NCBI RefSeq assembly: GCF_003589595.1
Contig: NW_020654080.1
Coordinates: 296,604-360,603, forward strand
Direction: 5' to 3'
Length of the DNA stretch: 64,000 bases
Source: Hyposmocoma kahamanoa
Lineage: Eukaryota; Arthropoda; Insecta; Lepidoptera; Cosmopterigidae
Below the pieces are notes generated by a model. That model saw nothing but the letters and a program-made list of their open reading frames with translations. It did not search any database and had not been told where the DNA came from. Position 1 is the first letter of the stretch, and the number at the start of each line of letters is the position of its first letter. The position numbers and the translations under genes were made by a program. Of the stretch, positions 13,701-24,734 are shown one piece after another.

Positions 13701-13825
13701 TGACTACCTACCTATGACTTTAATTTATGAGTTACCTACAATTTGTGAGTGTTTAGTAACAAAGAGAGGTACTGCTACTAAACATTCGGCAAACGTGCGT
13801 GTTGTAGACAGTTCACCGCCCTCGG
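10748..13825. other. No gene seen
   Basis: Long AT-rich stretches (11440-11720, 11800-12020). The segment at 12690-12830 gave me a weak impression of an interspersed repeat, but I cannot name it. No coding exon is supported. Confidence 0.3.
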
Positions 13826-13865
13826 AAAACGTGTGCGGTCCCCAACTCGCGTTGAGCCAGAGATT
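13826..13865 (+). mobile_element. LINE tail fragment ('GGCCAGCGTGG' family)
   Basis: GTGTGCGGTCCCCAACTCGC followed by GTTGAGCCAG resembles 'GTCCCCAACCCGCATTGGGC' plus 'CAGCGTGGTGGACT', the 3' part of a widespread lepidopteran repeat. Related pieces lie at 31795-31895, 33712-33760, 39337-39400 and 49600-49645. Confidence 0.4.
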
Positions 13866-14805
13866 CCAAATAGTTTTATTTCTAATTAATTAACAATGAT
13901 CGCACATGCCTATGCCTCGCATATGCCCCTTGGACTCTTGCAAAGTGGGCCGAAATTAATCAATGGATTGCGTGCAATAGCTCTATTCTCTATGATGCGA
14001 CAATCCAAGATGTCGTCGATTCGTTAGCAGTTTAGCATATTGGCAAGATATACAACCGTATTTAAAACATAATAGGTAAATCACCCAAAGCATGAGGACA
14101 TTCTAAATGTCAGGTATGACGTATGTTCTTTTTACAATTTTGTAATAGATGACATCTATGTAAATGCAGGCGATACGGCGTGAATGGGAATGAAGTTTGT
14201 CAGTGGGTGTGGTGGGGCCGGCTTAGGCGATTGCGGTGGATCACGTAGGCCCGCTTCGAGAATTGGCTTGACGTGCGGCCCGCGGGTTGAGAAACCAACA
14301 CGTTACTATGTAACCTGTTTAAAGAATTAAGTCACAAAATAAGTGACAACAAGTATATTCGCTGTATTTCTGGAATAACCACTAACCAATCCGATGTTGT
14401 TAGTATTTTTTACATTACAATCATAGTTTGCTTAAATTTCCATTACTGTATCACAATTTCAACATAAATATGTATAGTGTATACAAAGTGGCAAGAGCCA
14501 CAAAGTAGATCACGGCCCTGAAATTGACCGGCCTTGTACATGCTGTGTGATATCACAGAGTAAGTGTCACATTAGGTAATGCATCTGTTCCCTCTGCTGG
14601 GAATCCACCGGTAAACCGCACAACGCCCCATGAATTACAATCAAATAGTATAATATTCCATTGAGGTCCACCATGGCACATGACGTCACGACCGCAGACC
14701 TTAACTGCAACGCGAGGGTTTGTTGCGTCATCGCGGCGTTGAGACGAAAGAATAATGCTTTATTTGATAATCCAATGATAAATGGATATGTCACGAATCA
14801 GCAGA
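13866..14805. other. No gene seen
   Basis: No recognisable coding sequence or repeat. The overlapping opposite-strand frames at 14567-14794 and 14661-15017 run into the hAT-like element and are not convincing. Confidence 0.3.
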
Positions 14806-14806
14806 A

Positions 14807-15045
14807 CACCGAATATTCGGCTGCCGAATGTTCGACTCCGAAGATATTATGTGCATTGATCGTCACTGATCTTAATCTGAATCTGACACACATTGTTTGT
14901 TTATGGCATCACATTGTGTTTTATTTTTCCAAACTGTTCGCCAAAAGCTTCACAAAATGCAACCATTTGACAAAATATCGCCTATTTGAGAATATGGAAA
15001 GTGGCCGAATAAGCTGAATACCGAACAGCAGCTGAATATTGATAG
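14807..15045. mobile_element. hAT-like non-autonomous element
   Basis: The left end reads CACCGAATATTCGGCTGCCG and the right end is an imperfect inverted version (GGCCGAATAAGC ... ACCGAACAGCAGCTGAATAT). About 170 bp of non-coding sequence lie between. Repeated CCGAATATTCGG-type motifs at both ends are shared with the transposase-bearing remnant at 37294-37947. I could not define an 8-bp target duplication. Confidence 0.45.
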
Positions 15046-15584
15046 CATTTCTAATAATAAGTGCACAAGCATAGCCATATTAGTTAATTATTTTGGTGTG
15101 CTTAAATGACAACGAATGTCAAAAATGTGTTGATAAATCAATTTATTTACTTTAGAGGTGTTGTGCACATATCGAGTCGAAGCTCAAATGTCATAAAAAA
15201 ACTTCAGATTAAATTAAAAAGAGATAATAGGGAAAGAAAGGCCGAAAAAGTTGCAAGAGGAATACGATGTAAAATATTATCTATAACAGGTCAATAACAA
15301 GCGCACTTAGAAGTCGGCATTGATTATTTATTTTTTATTATCGACAAAAATACTGTAGGTGAAAAACATAAATATACACTCACATTCGAAAAGGAAAAGT
15401 AAGCTAGAAGAATACGTATACACACGTAGCGATTTAATTGCATCAAAACTTCCTTCTAAAAATTCTTGGGAGCTTTTTTATTGAAGCATACGTACAGCAG
15501 AGATACTTGCAATCTCTTTGTTTATTTAGGAGCGTTGCTCTTTTCGTAATAAAGCCGTTTTTTTTCTACGCGTATCACTGATTT
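15046..15584. other. No gene seen
   Basis: The 63-codon frame at 15106-15297 encodes a lysine-rich, unrecognised peptide. No repeat or RNA gene was found. Confidence 0.3.
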
Positions 15585-15793
15585 AACTGCCTCCGTGGCC
15601 GAACGGTTAACATGTAACGCAGAGGTCCCAGGTTCGATGCCCGGGCCGGGAGAAATATTTGTATGGCCTACATTTATTTCTCTCGTGAGTTTGGGTGTAA
15701 TTTGTGGTTGTCTATGTGTGTGTCCATGGCACACGCGACACAGGGTTTCCCTAGTGCGGGGCTATGTTGAGTGTGTGCGTTATTATTATTATT
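15585..15793 (+). mobile_element. tRNA-derived SINE, copy S1, with target duplication
   Basis: The head is tRNA-like: A-box region CCGTGGCCGAACGGTTAA and B-box GGTTCGATGCC, ending CCCGGGCCGGGAG. An unrelated body follows (ATATTTGTATGGCCTACATT...) and then a (TTA)n tail. ACTGATT precedes the head (15577-15583) and recurs directly after the tail (15794-15800), as expected for LINE-mediated insertion. Copies S2 (48621-48836) and S3 (53280-53461, minus) share head and body. Confidence 0.8.
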
Positions 15794-16109
15794 ACTGATT
15801 AAAACTTTGGAAGCTCCTTAGCTGCCCTTGAGGGTGTAATACAAGTATTTTGTTGCGTCATTTTATCACTACTGTGATAAAAACGAAGGACACAAAGGGA
15901 CACATCAACATGAACAATTTTTTGTTACGTTCGAGTATCTGCTATAGGTATCTCCAGATTCAAGAAAATGTACAACCAACATTATGATGAGAATTTTTGT
16001 AATGGTTTTCAAACCATATTTTTGTTTAAATTAATTTTTTATGGTTTATTATTATTAAAAAATAATTATTATAAATATTAATTTTTTTAATAATTTCTTT
16101 ATTGTTAAC
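15794..16109. other. No gene seen
   Basis: AT-rich sequence with no recognisable feature. Confidence 0.35.
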
Positions 16110-16192
16110 CATCATCATCATCATCATCATATACAGCCTGACTTCACCCACTGCTGGGTATAGGCCTCCAAGTTTCTGTGCCACTCCCCACC
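16110..16192 (-). mobile_element. LINE 3' end with (GAT)n tail
   Basis: On the plus strand (ATC)n is followed by CACTGCTGGGTATAGGCCTCC. This is the minus-strand 3' end of the LINE family that also left 53641-53878. Only the terminal 80 bp remain. Confidence 0.7.
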
Positions 16193-16640
16193 AATTTAAC
16201 CACTTGGTTAAATTTTATAGGATTCTAAATTTGTAGACACTGAGATACAGTTTATAAATAACAAACTAAAACGCCATTAAAAATAAATCAATCTCACTTA
16301 TAGTTCTCCGCTTTACATACGTGTTTTGATTATACAATCAAAATAGACAGAGTGAGGCTATGCTTCGATTATGCACTCGAATAATTATCGACAATTTACA
16401 TTCCATGGTTATAGCACGCCCGCAATATGTGCAATTTTATAATCGAACCAAACTGGTTTTGCTTATTAAATGATATTGTTGCCGAGAACAGAAGTTAACG
16501 GTCATTTATTCAAGAAACAAAACGAAGGAATTACTTACATTAGAACTACTAAAAAATACAGGGTTAAATAGAAGGAATTGTGATTCCGCGAACGTTGTCC
16601 AAGATACTGTCAACATTTTTATTGCTATGATTTGCTAATG

Positions 16641-16760
16641 CGGTCGACATGGTGGTTACGAGCCCTTGGGTCTGTTAATCGGTGTATTCTATCTCTGGAT
16701 ATTATTTGTGGAAAGAATGGGCGTTCGAGCCCCACAGACTTGTGGTTTCGACTCAAATAG
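16641..16760 (+). mobile_element. Possible tRNA-derived SINE head
   Basis: ATGGTGGTTACGAGCCC (A-box-like) is followed about 60 bp later by GCGTTCGAGCCCCAC (B-box-like). The spacing is too long for a plain tRNA without an intron, and no acceptor stem pairs, so a SINE head is more likely than a tRNA gene. Confidence 0.3.
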
Positions 16761-16888
16761 GTGCGAATATGTAGTTAAAGTCACAATCATTAATGATTTT
16801 TCCATCGGGCAACTCAGTTTTCGACTTTCCTATAAGCCTGCTAGAGAACCCACCAAGCATCAGACGTCTTAGTGGTGCTATTTCTCTG

Positions 16889-17299
16889 CTAAATCATTAT
16901 TGGAGCATAAAGGCCGGGGTTTAGGCAGAGGCGGCAGAAGGCGCTTTGGCGCACCCGTGTATCGTTACCGTTTAATGCAGCCGCAGTAGGACCTTCCGAT
17001 CGGTGAGTCCCCGGGCACAGCCTAGACTTTGCACTTAGCCGTTGAACTACTGTGTGAATGCGCTGAACTTTCACCTTTATCGTCTCTGCCAAAATGGTTG
17101 GTTGGCTATTAGATACATTGTTATTATCGGTTGGAAATTTAACATTCAATTCCATGTTGTGTATTGAACGATTTACTGGCTTCAATACACAACATAGTGA
17201 AGACAGATTGTGGACAAATTTAGCCAATAATACAGTCTGATGACATGAAGGAAGTTTTGAGAGGATGCTGATGAGTCGACAATTTGTATAAAACAGCAA
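16889..17299 (-). other. Unrecognised 136-codon open frame
   Basis: The longest uninterrupted frame in this part of the window. The predicted peptide has no signal peptide, clear domain or known motif. It contains the hairpin at 17154-17195, which argues against ordinary coding constraint. It could be a decayed mobile-element frame; I do not claim a function. Confidence 0.15.
17154..17195. repeat. Perfect 15-bp hairpin
   Basis: ATGTTGTGTATTGAA (17154-17168) is exactly inverted at 17181-17195 around a 12-nt loop. Confidence 0.65.
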
Positions 17300-18179
17300 A
17301 TATCAAGTGATAATTATGCTCCTTCCGCCAAATGACACTAACGATTCCGACATCGGTCCGCTATTTCTCAAACTTTAGCAATTTTTACAGTAAATTATAT
17401 CATTACTATTTAAAAAAACGACCATTTTTGTTTGGCGCATAAAACAAAAAAAAAGCAAATTATTACAATAATTTATAAAATGATGGCATACAAGCGTATC
17501 TTAAAAATAATAAATAATCCTAAAATAACTTTAAAACGTGGCTATCTATAAAAAGGTGATGACTCTGTAACAATAGCCAGGCTATAAAGTGTCTGTTTAC
17601 CTACATATATTTATCAACGTGTAATTAATGTACTAAACTAACGTATTAACCTATCTTATACAAGTTTGACGCAGGGATAAAGAACGCACGATACCTATTT
17701 GGTATTCCCATGCCAAATATAGTTAATAATGGCTGCGAGCCTGAACAAACGTGTTGAACTTACGAATACATAAGTCAGATGTGAATGTTTCAAATTTCTC
17801 TGTCGCCGTCTCCCCCTCGGTCATTTGCCAAACATCACGCCAAATCAAGAAAAGTACACACGTATGTCTCGTATATTTTGCCGACTATACGACTGAAAGT
17901 TGGGCGTTACTCACTCCTCCGTAAACAGAAACATTCTTAAGAAGACTGTTTACTTTATGCATCGTCAAAAAACGACAAATTCTAATTAGAAAAGCATGTT
18001 TTTAAATCAGGTTTGGTTCGTTAATTGTCTTTAAACTTGCAAACGCAGCAAGCAGGGCCCGTGTTGCCAGACGATTTGAGTTGAAACCTATAGGTGTGAA
18101 CTATGGCCTGCTGAAGAGCTACGAATTCTGGTTTTATATCCCGAGTATCCTTTTTTATGTTACAAAGTGACGCAAGACA
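17300..18179. other. No gene seen
   Basis: AT-rich with no recognisable coding sequence or repeat. Confidence 0.35.
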
Positions 18180-18280
18180 GGACGAACAAGTCGTGCGCTT
18201 TAAACCGCGAGGGGCACTGCCACTGCGCCCGTTACCCTGAGACGTAAGTTGACAAGTCCCATGCGTCTGTAAAGTCCCCT
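18180..18280 (-). mobile_element. Interspersed repeat family B, copy B1 (partial)
   Basis: On the plus strand GACGAACAAGTCGTGCGC, GAGGGGCACTGCCACTG and CCTGAGACGTAAGTTGACAA occur in order. These are the reverse complement of the 3' half of a repeat with at least seven other copies here (22886, 26399, 29807, 34365, 38352, 39741, 47703). This copy is partial. Confidence 0.6.
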
Positions 18281-20790
18281 AAAGAGTAACGAACAATCCG
18301 CGAATCTACATCATGACAAAAAGCCTTCATCTCATGCATAATTTAGTGTAGCGCCGAAACAGCACAGGACCGCTACCCGTGTTCTTGAATCACGTGTATT
18401 TATTAATCGATGTGACGATTTCACCTAACCTATATTTACATTTGATTAGAATATATTTAGTGTAGTAAGCCTGTTCAACGAAAACTTCTTCGGCTAGTTC
18501 ATCTTCCTTAAGCTGGAAACAGCATTCGAAAGAATCTAACTAAAAATAGCTAACTGCGATACTTTTAAAGCGATGTCACCAAAACTCGCTTCAAAGCAAA
18601 GCCACAAGATGCGACAACAGAAAATTATTTAAGCAGTGCACTAAAAGAGAGTCAATCTTCAAACCTTCTACAAATGCAACCTGTGGACAAGTTACATTAA
18701 AAAGACGGCCAATGCCCTGCGTTAGTTACAATACAATAATGGTTTTGCAGCGCGTCAGGCACAGACAGTTTCAGTGGGATAGTACGCAAGAGAGCTGCCT
18801 CTCTGAGGCGTCGCATCCGTGAGAGTTTCCAACAGCCTCATGCGTATGCTTGCGAGATATGAAAGCATTGGAATTTGATTGACACCGGTTCCTGAAGTTT
18901 CGTTTATAAGTTGATTATTTGATAACTTCTTTACCATATTATGGGCTATAAGTTTTTGTAAACAACATGATATGAACATTATCTGAAATATTTATTTTTA
19001 TTTGATATGAACATAGATGAGATATAAAAAACAGGAACATTTCGCACTGTTAAGTGGGCCATCACCCAAGAACAACCCAGGCCAATAAATGCAACCACGT
19101 AGGCAACTCTACAAAAATCGACTGCATCTCTATCAGGCTAGATAAATTGAAATAAATTATATAAAAAAAACACAGTGGTGAAACCATAGATACTTGGTAC
19201 TAGGTGCAACGGGCTGGTGTCCGCAACTCGATGACAAAGCGCCTATTTTTCGTGTGAGAAAACCATAGATATAATCTATGGGTGAAACACATCCGGTAAC
19301 AAGACGATTCTGACGCAGACGTAGCTGGCAATTGAATTTGGGAGCCACCAGAGTCGGATTTTTATTATTATTCCATGCACTCGACCGGGATTAGATAACG
19401 TCTAGTCCCATCCAGCTTTGACCATTAGATATTGAATCTTGGTCTATTATGAGCATTGTATTTCATATGAAACACAAGACATATGCGACACAATTTTAAA
19501 AAATCCATAATAGGATTAACGTCGGTCTCGGTCTCTCTTACTTTTTGTCTTTGGTCAAGTCAACGGGAGTTTCGAGACATTTACCACATAATGCGTTAAC
19601 GGAAACGTGTCCGTAAATGGTGATTTTCGTAAAAAATGGGCGCCTTTCAAAAATTCATTCAAGTTTCCAACACGTTTGAGGAAAATCCGTGAACGATACG
19701 CGAGTCATTCACAATGGTGACCGAAACAAAATCCGAATAAGAGTGCAACGTGGCGCCCGAGCGTGTAAACGTTCGACTGTTAGTGCCACCGACAATGGAT
19801 AAACTACTTCTAGAACCAAAATTCAACTTAGGTACCTAAATCATTATTATTATAATAATTATAATAATAATTTATAAGCTCGGTGGGGCGGGCCATAGCG
19901 GAGTTCCAAGCGCACAACCAGATTGCTGATGTGTTCACGGACAATTTGTCTCACCTGCAATAGCACGCTATGTAAACTTAAATTATTACAAATCTAGGTA
20001 GTGTTGTATCTTGTATTTCCAATTTATGCGTCTCATTTTATCTTGTTATATTTAAGATGTCGTTTTTAGGACGTTTGAGTTGACCTGTAAGTCCACAATA
20101 CTGTTATTATAAATAAATAAATAAATCAATTTATTATAAGACTTCTATGTACTTGGATGACAATAATCCATGGTGGTGACTCGTTTAACAGGTGGTCTAA
20201 ATATTTGAAATAAAAATTGGAAATCATGAATGTCTGCATGTGTATGTTTATTATAAAGAGCAACCTCTAGAGTTGTAAGGGCCAAGTTTGTGCCCACGTT
20301 TACATCAGTGCACAGAAAATGTTCTCTTTTCACTTCGGTCTCAATTGTCTGCATTAGAGGCCGAAATTTGCTTTTAAGGACTAAGTCATTTGGGACAGAT
20401 GCGGAATTCAGCAACGCAAGAACAGTTGCAATCTTAAATTTGACTCTTGTGTACGAGTACTTGCAATGACGGAAATTCTTCCAGTGATCGATGACTTGGC
20501 GAATAGAGGAACTAGAAAACTAGCAGAGTAAAAGGAAATGTCCGAGTGTGATCGTAAATATAAATTAAATGACGAGCACGTTCAACGAAGCCAACCTCTG
20601 AACACTATTTTATGGGACGTATGATACTCACCCGAATCTAATTGGTCTTTATTAGATTAATTGTGGACTTTTGAGGTGAATAATTTTTTCCCTGGAATAC
20701 TTGGTGACGACGATCGAAACGATATTCGATGACAAACGAAACCGTGAAAATATTTATACTATCTATCTATATACTGTAGCAAGTACAAGA
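18281..20790. other. No gene seen
   Basis: Contains an AT palindrome at 19842-19871, built on ATTATTATTATAATAAT, and an (AAAT)n microsatellite at 20110-20127. The minus-strand frames at 18755-18979 and 20145-20414 carry no motif that I recognise. Confidence 0.3.
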
Positions 20791-20845
20791 CTGTTGTCAC
20801 TGCCTACCCCGATGGGAAAAAGGTGTGAAGTATATGTATGTATAC
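20791..20845 (+). mobile_element. LINE 3' terminal fragment, decayed
   Basis: GTTGTCACTGCCTACCCCGA followed by TGGGAAAAAGGTGTGAAG and a (TATG) tail resembles the 'CTGCCTACCCC' LINE end at 8781-8830. It directly abuts the RT fragment at 20846. Confidence 0.5.
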
Positions 20846-21770
20846 TGTATGTTGCTCCTCGACATGAGCAAGGCTTATGATAGAGTCGATTATAAAATTC
20901 TCTTAAATAAATTATATGAAACAGGAATCCGTGGAAATACTCATGAATGGTTGATATTTTATCTTAGTAATCAAAAACAGCTAGTGAAGGTCAACCGTAC
21001 CAAAAAAAAAAATGCTCGCGAAATAACAAAAAACGTTACATCTGATTTAATCTGTATAAAACGCTTAGAAGTGTTCTGGGTTGTAAATTATTTTTAATAT
21101 AATTCGCAAAGACCAGTGCACTCTCTCTTTGCGAACGATATATCAGGGATAACTTTTTGCTTTAACACAGTTTACAAATAAAAAATTAGATTTCATACTT
21201 GACAAAATAGCAAACTGACTTAAACTCCGTAATTTAGAACTTAATATAAATAAAATAAAGCTGACACAATTTCGACCATTTAAAAAAACATTACAAATCT
21301 CATATACGCATAAGAATAAATATTTTCAAACTGTAAGTTCTGCAACTCTATTACGAATGGAAATCGACTCTACTATCACTTGAAAGCAAAATATAGAAAA
21401 ACACTGGCTCGCAAATTGTTGTCATTCATTTACGCTTTGAGAAATTTGAAGAAAGTGGCCGATTTTAAAACTTCTTTGTTGGATTATGCTCATTCAATGA
21501 TATCATATGGCATCATTTGGGGCAACTGTTCATACATTAAAGATATTTTCACACTACAGAAGAAGTGTAAATAGGATATTAAGTAACAAGCGTTAACCAA
21601 ATGGAATCGTGCAAACCTCTTTTTACAAAACACGGCATTTTCGTTCTCACGTCAATATACATTTTCGAATCATGTAAATTTGTAAGAAAACATAAGAATC
21701 TCTATACTGTAATAACAACCTTCAAAAGAAACAATCGAAATCTACACAAATTAGAAACAACCGTTACATT
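20846..21770 (+). pseudogene. Non-LTR retrotransposon RT fragment with decayed catalytic sites
   Basis: LLDMSKAYDRVDYKILLNKL at about 20852-20911 is the RT catalytic motif A region. LFANDISG at about 21127-21150 corresponds to the motif C 'FADD', here FAND, so a catalytic aspartate is lost. Downstream come FIYALRNLKKVADFKTSLLD, SMISYGIIWGNCSYIKDIFT and, in a shifted frame, ESCKPLFTKHGI and FESCKFVRKHKNLYTV. The region between motifs A and C is shortened. Several frameshifts and stops make it inactive. It is of the Jockey/CR1 type, similar in plan to 740-1215 and to the minus-strand fragment at 30655-30966. Confidence 0.8.
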
Positions 21771-21838
21771 TACGTGTGGTGATGCTGTTGTTTGTTGTTT
21801 GTTGAAACTATGGCCTCTCGTGTACTCGGAGCGCTGGC

Positions 21839-22260
21839 CGCATATCCCGACACGCAGCGCTCAATAGCACCAGCGCTAAGATACCAGCAGTTCTCGAGCC
21901 CACAGGCATCTGTCGCAGTGACGGTAAGAGGCCTGACGGTATGACTGTCAGTCCATGGAAGCTAGAAAGACATCTGGTGTGGGACGCAACCTGTATGGAC
22001 ACTGTAGCCCCCTCCCATGTCCTTGCAAGCGTGGGCGGTGCAGGCTCTGTGGCCAGAGCGGCCGAGAACCGCAAAACGCTCAAATACGCCAAACTGTAAC
22101 CCTAGGTCCCTGGGGGCCCACAGGCTAAACTTCTAGCGAACGAACTGTCGTCGGATCTCCTCGTAGAAGCCTCCGGTGAAAGAATAAGTTTAGCAATTAC
22201 AAGGGGAAATGTTGCCAGCATTCTGGGCACGATGCCCCAGGATATTTTCTATTCGAGGAA
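21839..22260 (+). pseudogene. Retroelement endonuclease-like C-terminal domain, decayed
   Basis: A frame opens at 21839 and runs 86 codons to TAA at 22097. In the same frame a TAG follows, then coding resemblance resumes to about 22255. Motifs in order: RHAALN, KIPAVLEPTGICRSDGKRPD, GMTVSPW, LVWDATCMDTVAPSHVLAS, then LLVEASGERISLAITRGNVA and SILGTMP. The set 'RHxxLN...VPxxxEPxGL.R.DGxRPDG...WDxTxxDT...QRxSxAIQRGNAxSxLG' recurs in retroelement proteins of many invertebrates. RPD followed by a distant D/E resembles the restriction-like endonuclease signature of RLE-type LINEs; that link is inference. The segment has higher GC than its neighbours and two in-frame stops. Confidence 0.6.
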
Positions 22261-22739
22261 ATTTTCTATTTATACACTTTCTTACTTTTTTTATGTATCT
22301 ACTTGCAACTATAATGTAGTATAACGCTGTATGAAAATTATTAATGAATAATTTATCTATTCATATTAGAGACATAGAAAAAGACACTGACTTTGAAAAA
22401 ACATTGAACAGTTATTAATTTAAAAGTTATTACAATATAAATGAATACATCTGTGATCAAAATTTTGAATAACGTAATGAAAGACATTAGTAGAGTATTT
22501 AGACTAATGTAAAGTAGTATGTAGTATATTTAAAAAATATTTTTAAATTGTGTAATGGAATCTCCTTTGACGTTTAAAGGTTGTTTTTTAAAGGTTGTAT
22601 TACCTATTTTTAATTTATAAGTACTTACCTATCCTATCTATATAAAAATTTTATAAAAATTATTATTATTTTGAATGAATTTAATATATGTATTGTTTGA
22701 AATATGAATTTACTTTGTTGGTTTAAATTTATTAATCTA
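22261..22739. other. No gene seen
   Basis: AT-rich sequence between two retroelement remnants, with nothing recognisable. Confidence 0.4.
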
Positions 22740-22873
22740 TTATAAAAAAATCGCTCTGAAATTTGCCAAGCCCTTACAGGGCGTCATATGATATTTTACA
22801 ATAATCTCCCAACTATTGTATTATGTATGCTTTATCTGTGACATGCAAATAAATTATTTGACTTTGACTTCGT
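22740..22873 (+). mobile_element. LINE 3' end with (TTTGAC)n tail
   Basis: AAATTTGCCAAGCCCTTACA, then an AT-rich trailer, AAATAAATTATTTGACTTTG and a short TTTGAC repeat. This AATAAA-like plus TTTGAC-tail structure is typical of CR1/Jockey-type LINE ends in Lepidoptera. Only a few decayed coding residues (KFAKPLQGV) remain. Confidence 0.55.
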
Positions 22874-22885
22874 ATTTCTGTACCG

Positions 22886-23246
22886 GTAGAGCTCCTTGTG
22901 AAAGAGTTCATCCAGGGAAGTACTGCCACCTCACCTACTTCTGCCGCCAAACAGTAATGTGGGAATTACTGCATACCGTCTTTGAAGAGTAAGGGTGCTG
23001 GTGAAATTACAGGCACATGAGGTTTATGATGGGTGCAGTAGCAGCGTCTCTTAGATCTTTGCGATTTAAAGCTCTGAGTAGCACTGCAAAAAGTTTAGCT
23101 GGAAGAAAACCCTTACTGAGATAAGCTAAGAACGTAAGATAAGAACGTTAGAGTAGAGTCAATTATTTATTGTAATCAATAAAGTGTTTAAATACATACA
23201 TACAGCAGCTTCTATGGATAGGCGTGTCGCTTACCACCAGGCGCTT
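22886..23246 (+). mobile_element. Repeat family B, copy B2, interrupted by another insertion
   Basis: Begins GTAGAGCTCCTTGTG, continues AGTACTGCCACCTCACCTAC and GGTGAAATTACAGGCACATG, then GCGATTTAAAGCTCTGAGTA to 23088. It resumes at about 23209 with TCTATGGATAGGCGTGTCGC and TTACCACCAGGCGC. Compared with B8 (47703-47932) the two halves are continuous, so 23089-23207 was inserted later. Confidence 0.7.
23089..23207 (+). mobile_element. LINE-type 3' tail nested in repeat B2
   Basis: About 119 bp with AGTTTAGCTGGAAGAAAACC, TTACTGAGATAAGC and an end of AATCAATAAAGTGTTTAAAT plus (ACAT)n. The 'CTGGAAGA...GATAAG...AATAAAGT' plan resembles RTE-like LINE 3' UTRs of Lepidoptera. It splits family-B copy B2. 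Confidence 0.55.
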
Positions 23247-23763
23247 TGTATCCTAAAAAAAAATTATGTAAATTTGTTAAATAGAGCGATGCTAAAAGAT
23301 GCGCTGCCTCGGCGTTGCGACGAGACGTCACGTTAAGCAACGTAGTACGCTGAAATCGTAGCGTTGCGACGACTCAACGCCCGTGTGGCGTCGATCTACG
23401 ATCACATAAAGCCATTATCAAGGCTCAAGGAAACGATCTGTAATTCTCGCGGTTACTTGTTATCCGTGATGGAGGAGTTGCAATTCAAATGAGTTATTAA
23501 ATTAAGAAAATATTTAAACGCGTTGGACTTTACGGAAAAAATTTTATCGACTGATAAATATATTTTTTTTCTGTAATAAGATATATAATATCTAATGTAA
23601 TTTTGATTACATTCCTTCTATATGAATATAAAATCATCAGAGCATTGAGTACTGCACTACTAACCAAGTATAAGTGCATTCGTATCGAATATTAAACTAA
23701 GTATGCTAAGTAAGTCTCCTAGTCTAATTTATAAAACTACGACAGTAACAAGTAATTATTTAA
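23247..23763. other. No gene seen; short GC-rich direct repeat
   Basis: GCGTTGCGACGA occurs at 23312-23323 and again at 23361-23372 within a GC-rich patch (23300-23400). It may be the end of an unidentified DNA transposon. No coding sequence is supported. Confidence 0.3.
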
Positions 23764-24371
23764 CATCTAGCTAATATCGACGCTGGAAAGCGATCTTGTC
23801 GTATCTCGAATAATGGCAAAATGAGATTTTTTTATATTTGGAATCAGAAAAAAAATTGCGCATTTTTTGGTCTAGGTCTCATAATTCTACGACGATATTT
23901 TTTCGTTATACGACGTCGATTTTTGACCCTGATTTTTTACGAATCACACGGAAAAATGGTGTAAATAGGAAAAATTTGCTATTTTTTTTGACACAATAGA
24001 TACACCAACATTTTTTTTTGAAGTTGAGATACACGGTCCCCGTTTAAGTGTTTCGAAATATTTACAGCATTTTATCGTGGCCAACCAACTATGGTTCACC
24101 GAGATACAGCAAATTCGCTGCTCGATAATTGTAATTAGTTAGAAATACAACAATTCAATTCGCTCTGGGCTAACTGCAGTTACAATTTACAACTTATAAA
24201 TTCAGTGAATGTGGCACTACAAATGCACTTAATATAATTTAATAGAGATTCAAATCCTATACAATTGTTTTTACACCAATAAAAGTCCTCTTTCCCCCTT
24301 CCCTCCTTTAGTTACGCTCCTTCACAATTGTACGGCAATGGACGCGCGAGCACCGAAGTGAGAATGCACTT

Positions 24372-24659
24372 ATGTGGTTTGCGAATTTTTTGTGTGTTTT
24401 ATATGAAAAATACAGAAGATCAAAGGTAAGCCAATTTAATACATAATACATAAGGTTTAATATCTCTTTGTGGTGTCTTATAATGTGATATGGTGTAGGT
24501 TCCTTTATTTAGTAATAATGTTTATTACCGATTGATCAGTGTCTTGTTATAGCAGATGAATTCTTCGAACCGCCGCCGCCGCCGCCATCGCCGGGGTCCG
24601 GTGAAGAAAAGATACGCGGTACTGGTCCAAAAGCCAAGTTAAAATTAATGCTTTCATAA
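24372..24659 (+). other. Possible two-exon remnant
   Basis: An ATG at 24372 opens a short frame ending at a good donor (AAAG|GTAAGC, about 24427). A candidate acceptor (GTTATAG) lies at about 24553, before a GC-rich stretch with a (GCC)n run. One splice gives a 50-residue basic peptide, including SSNRRRRRRHRRGPVKKRYA. Another frame gives a proline-rich one (EPPPPPPSPGSGEE). Frames do not settle the choice. It lies inside the inverted-repeat-bounded segment, so it may be a decayed transposon gene. Confidence 0.2.
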
Positions 24660-24734
24660 TTAACAAAACATATTTTGTACTAAATAAAGTATACATCTCT
24701 GTAAATGCAACATAACAAAAGAAAAAAGCCGCTT

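Noticed and set aside
15595..15665. Possible tRNA gene (GTGGCCGAACGG ... GGTTCGATGCC)
   Set aside because: It is the head of a SINE: body, tail and target duplication follow, and two further copies share them.
16889..17299. 136-codon frame as a conserved gene
   Set aside because: No recognisable domain, an internal perfect hairpin and no splice or UTR context; kept only as an unassigned frame.
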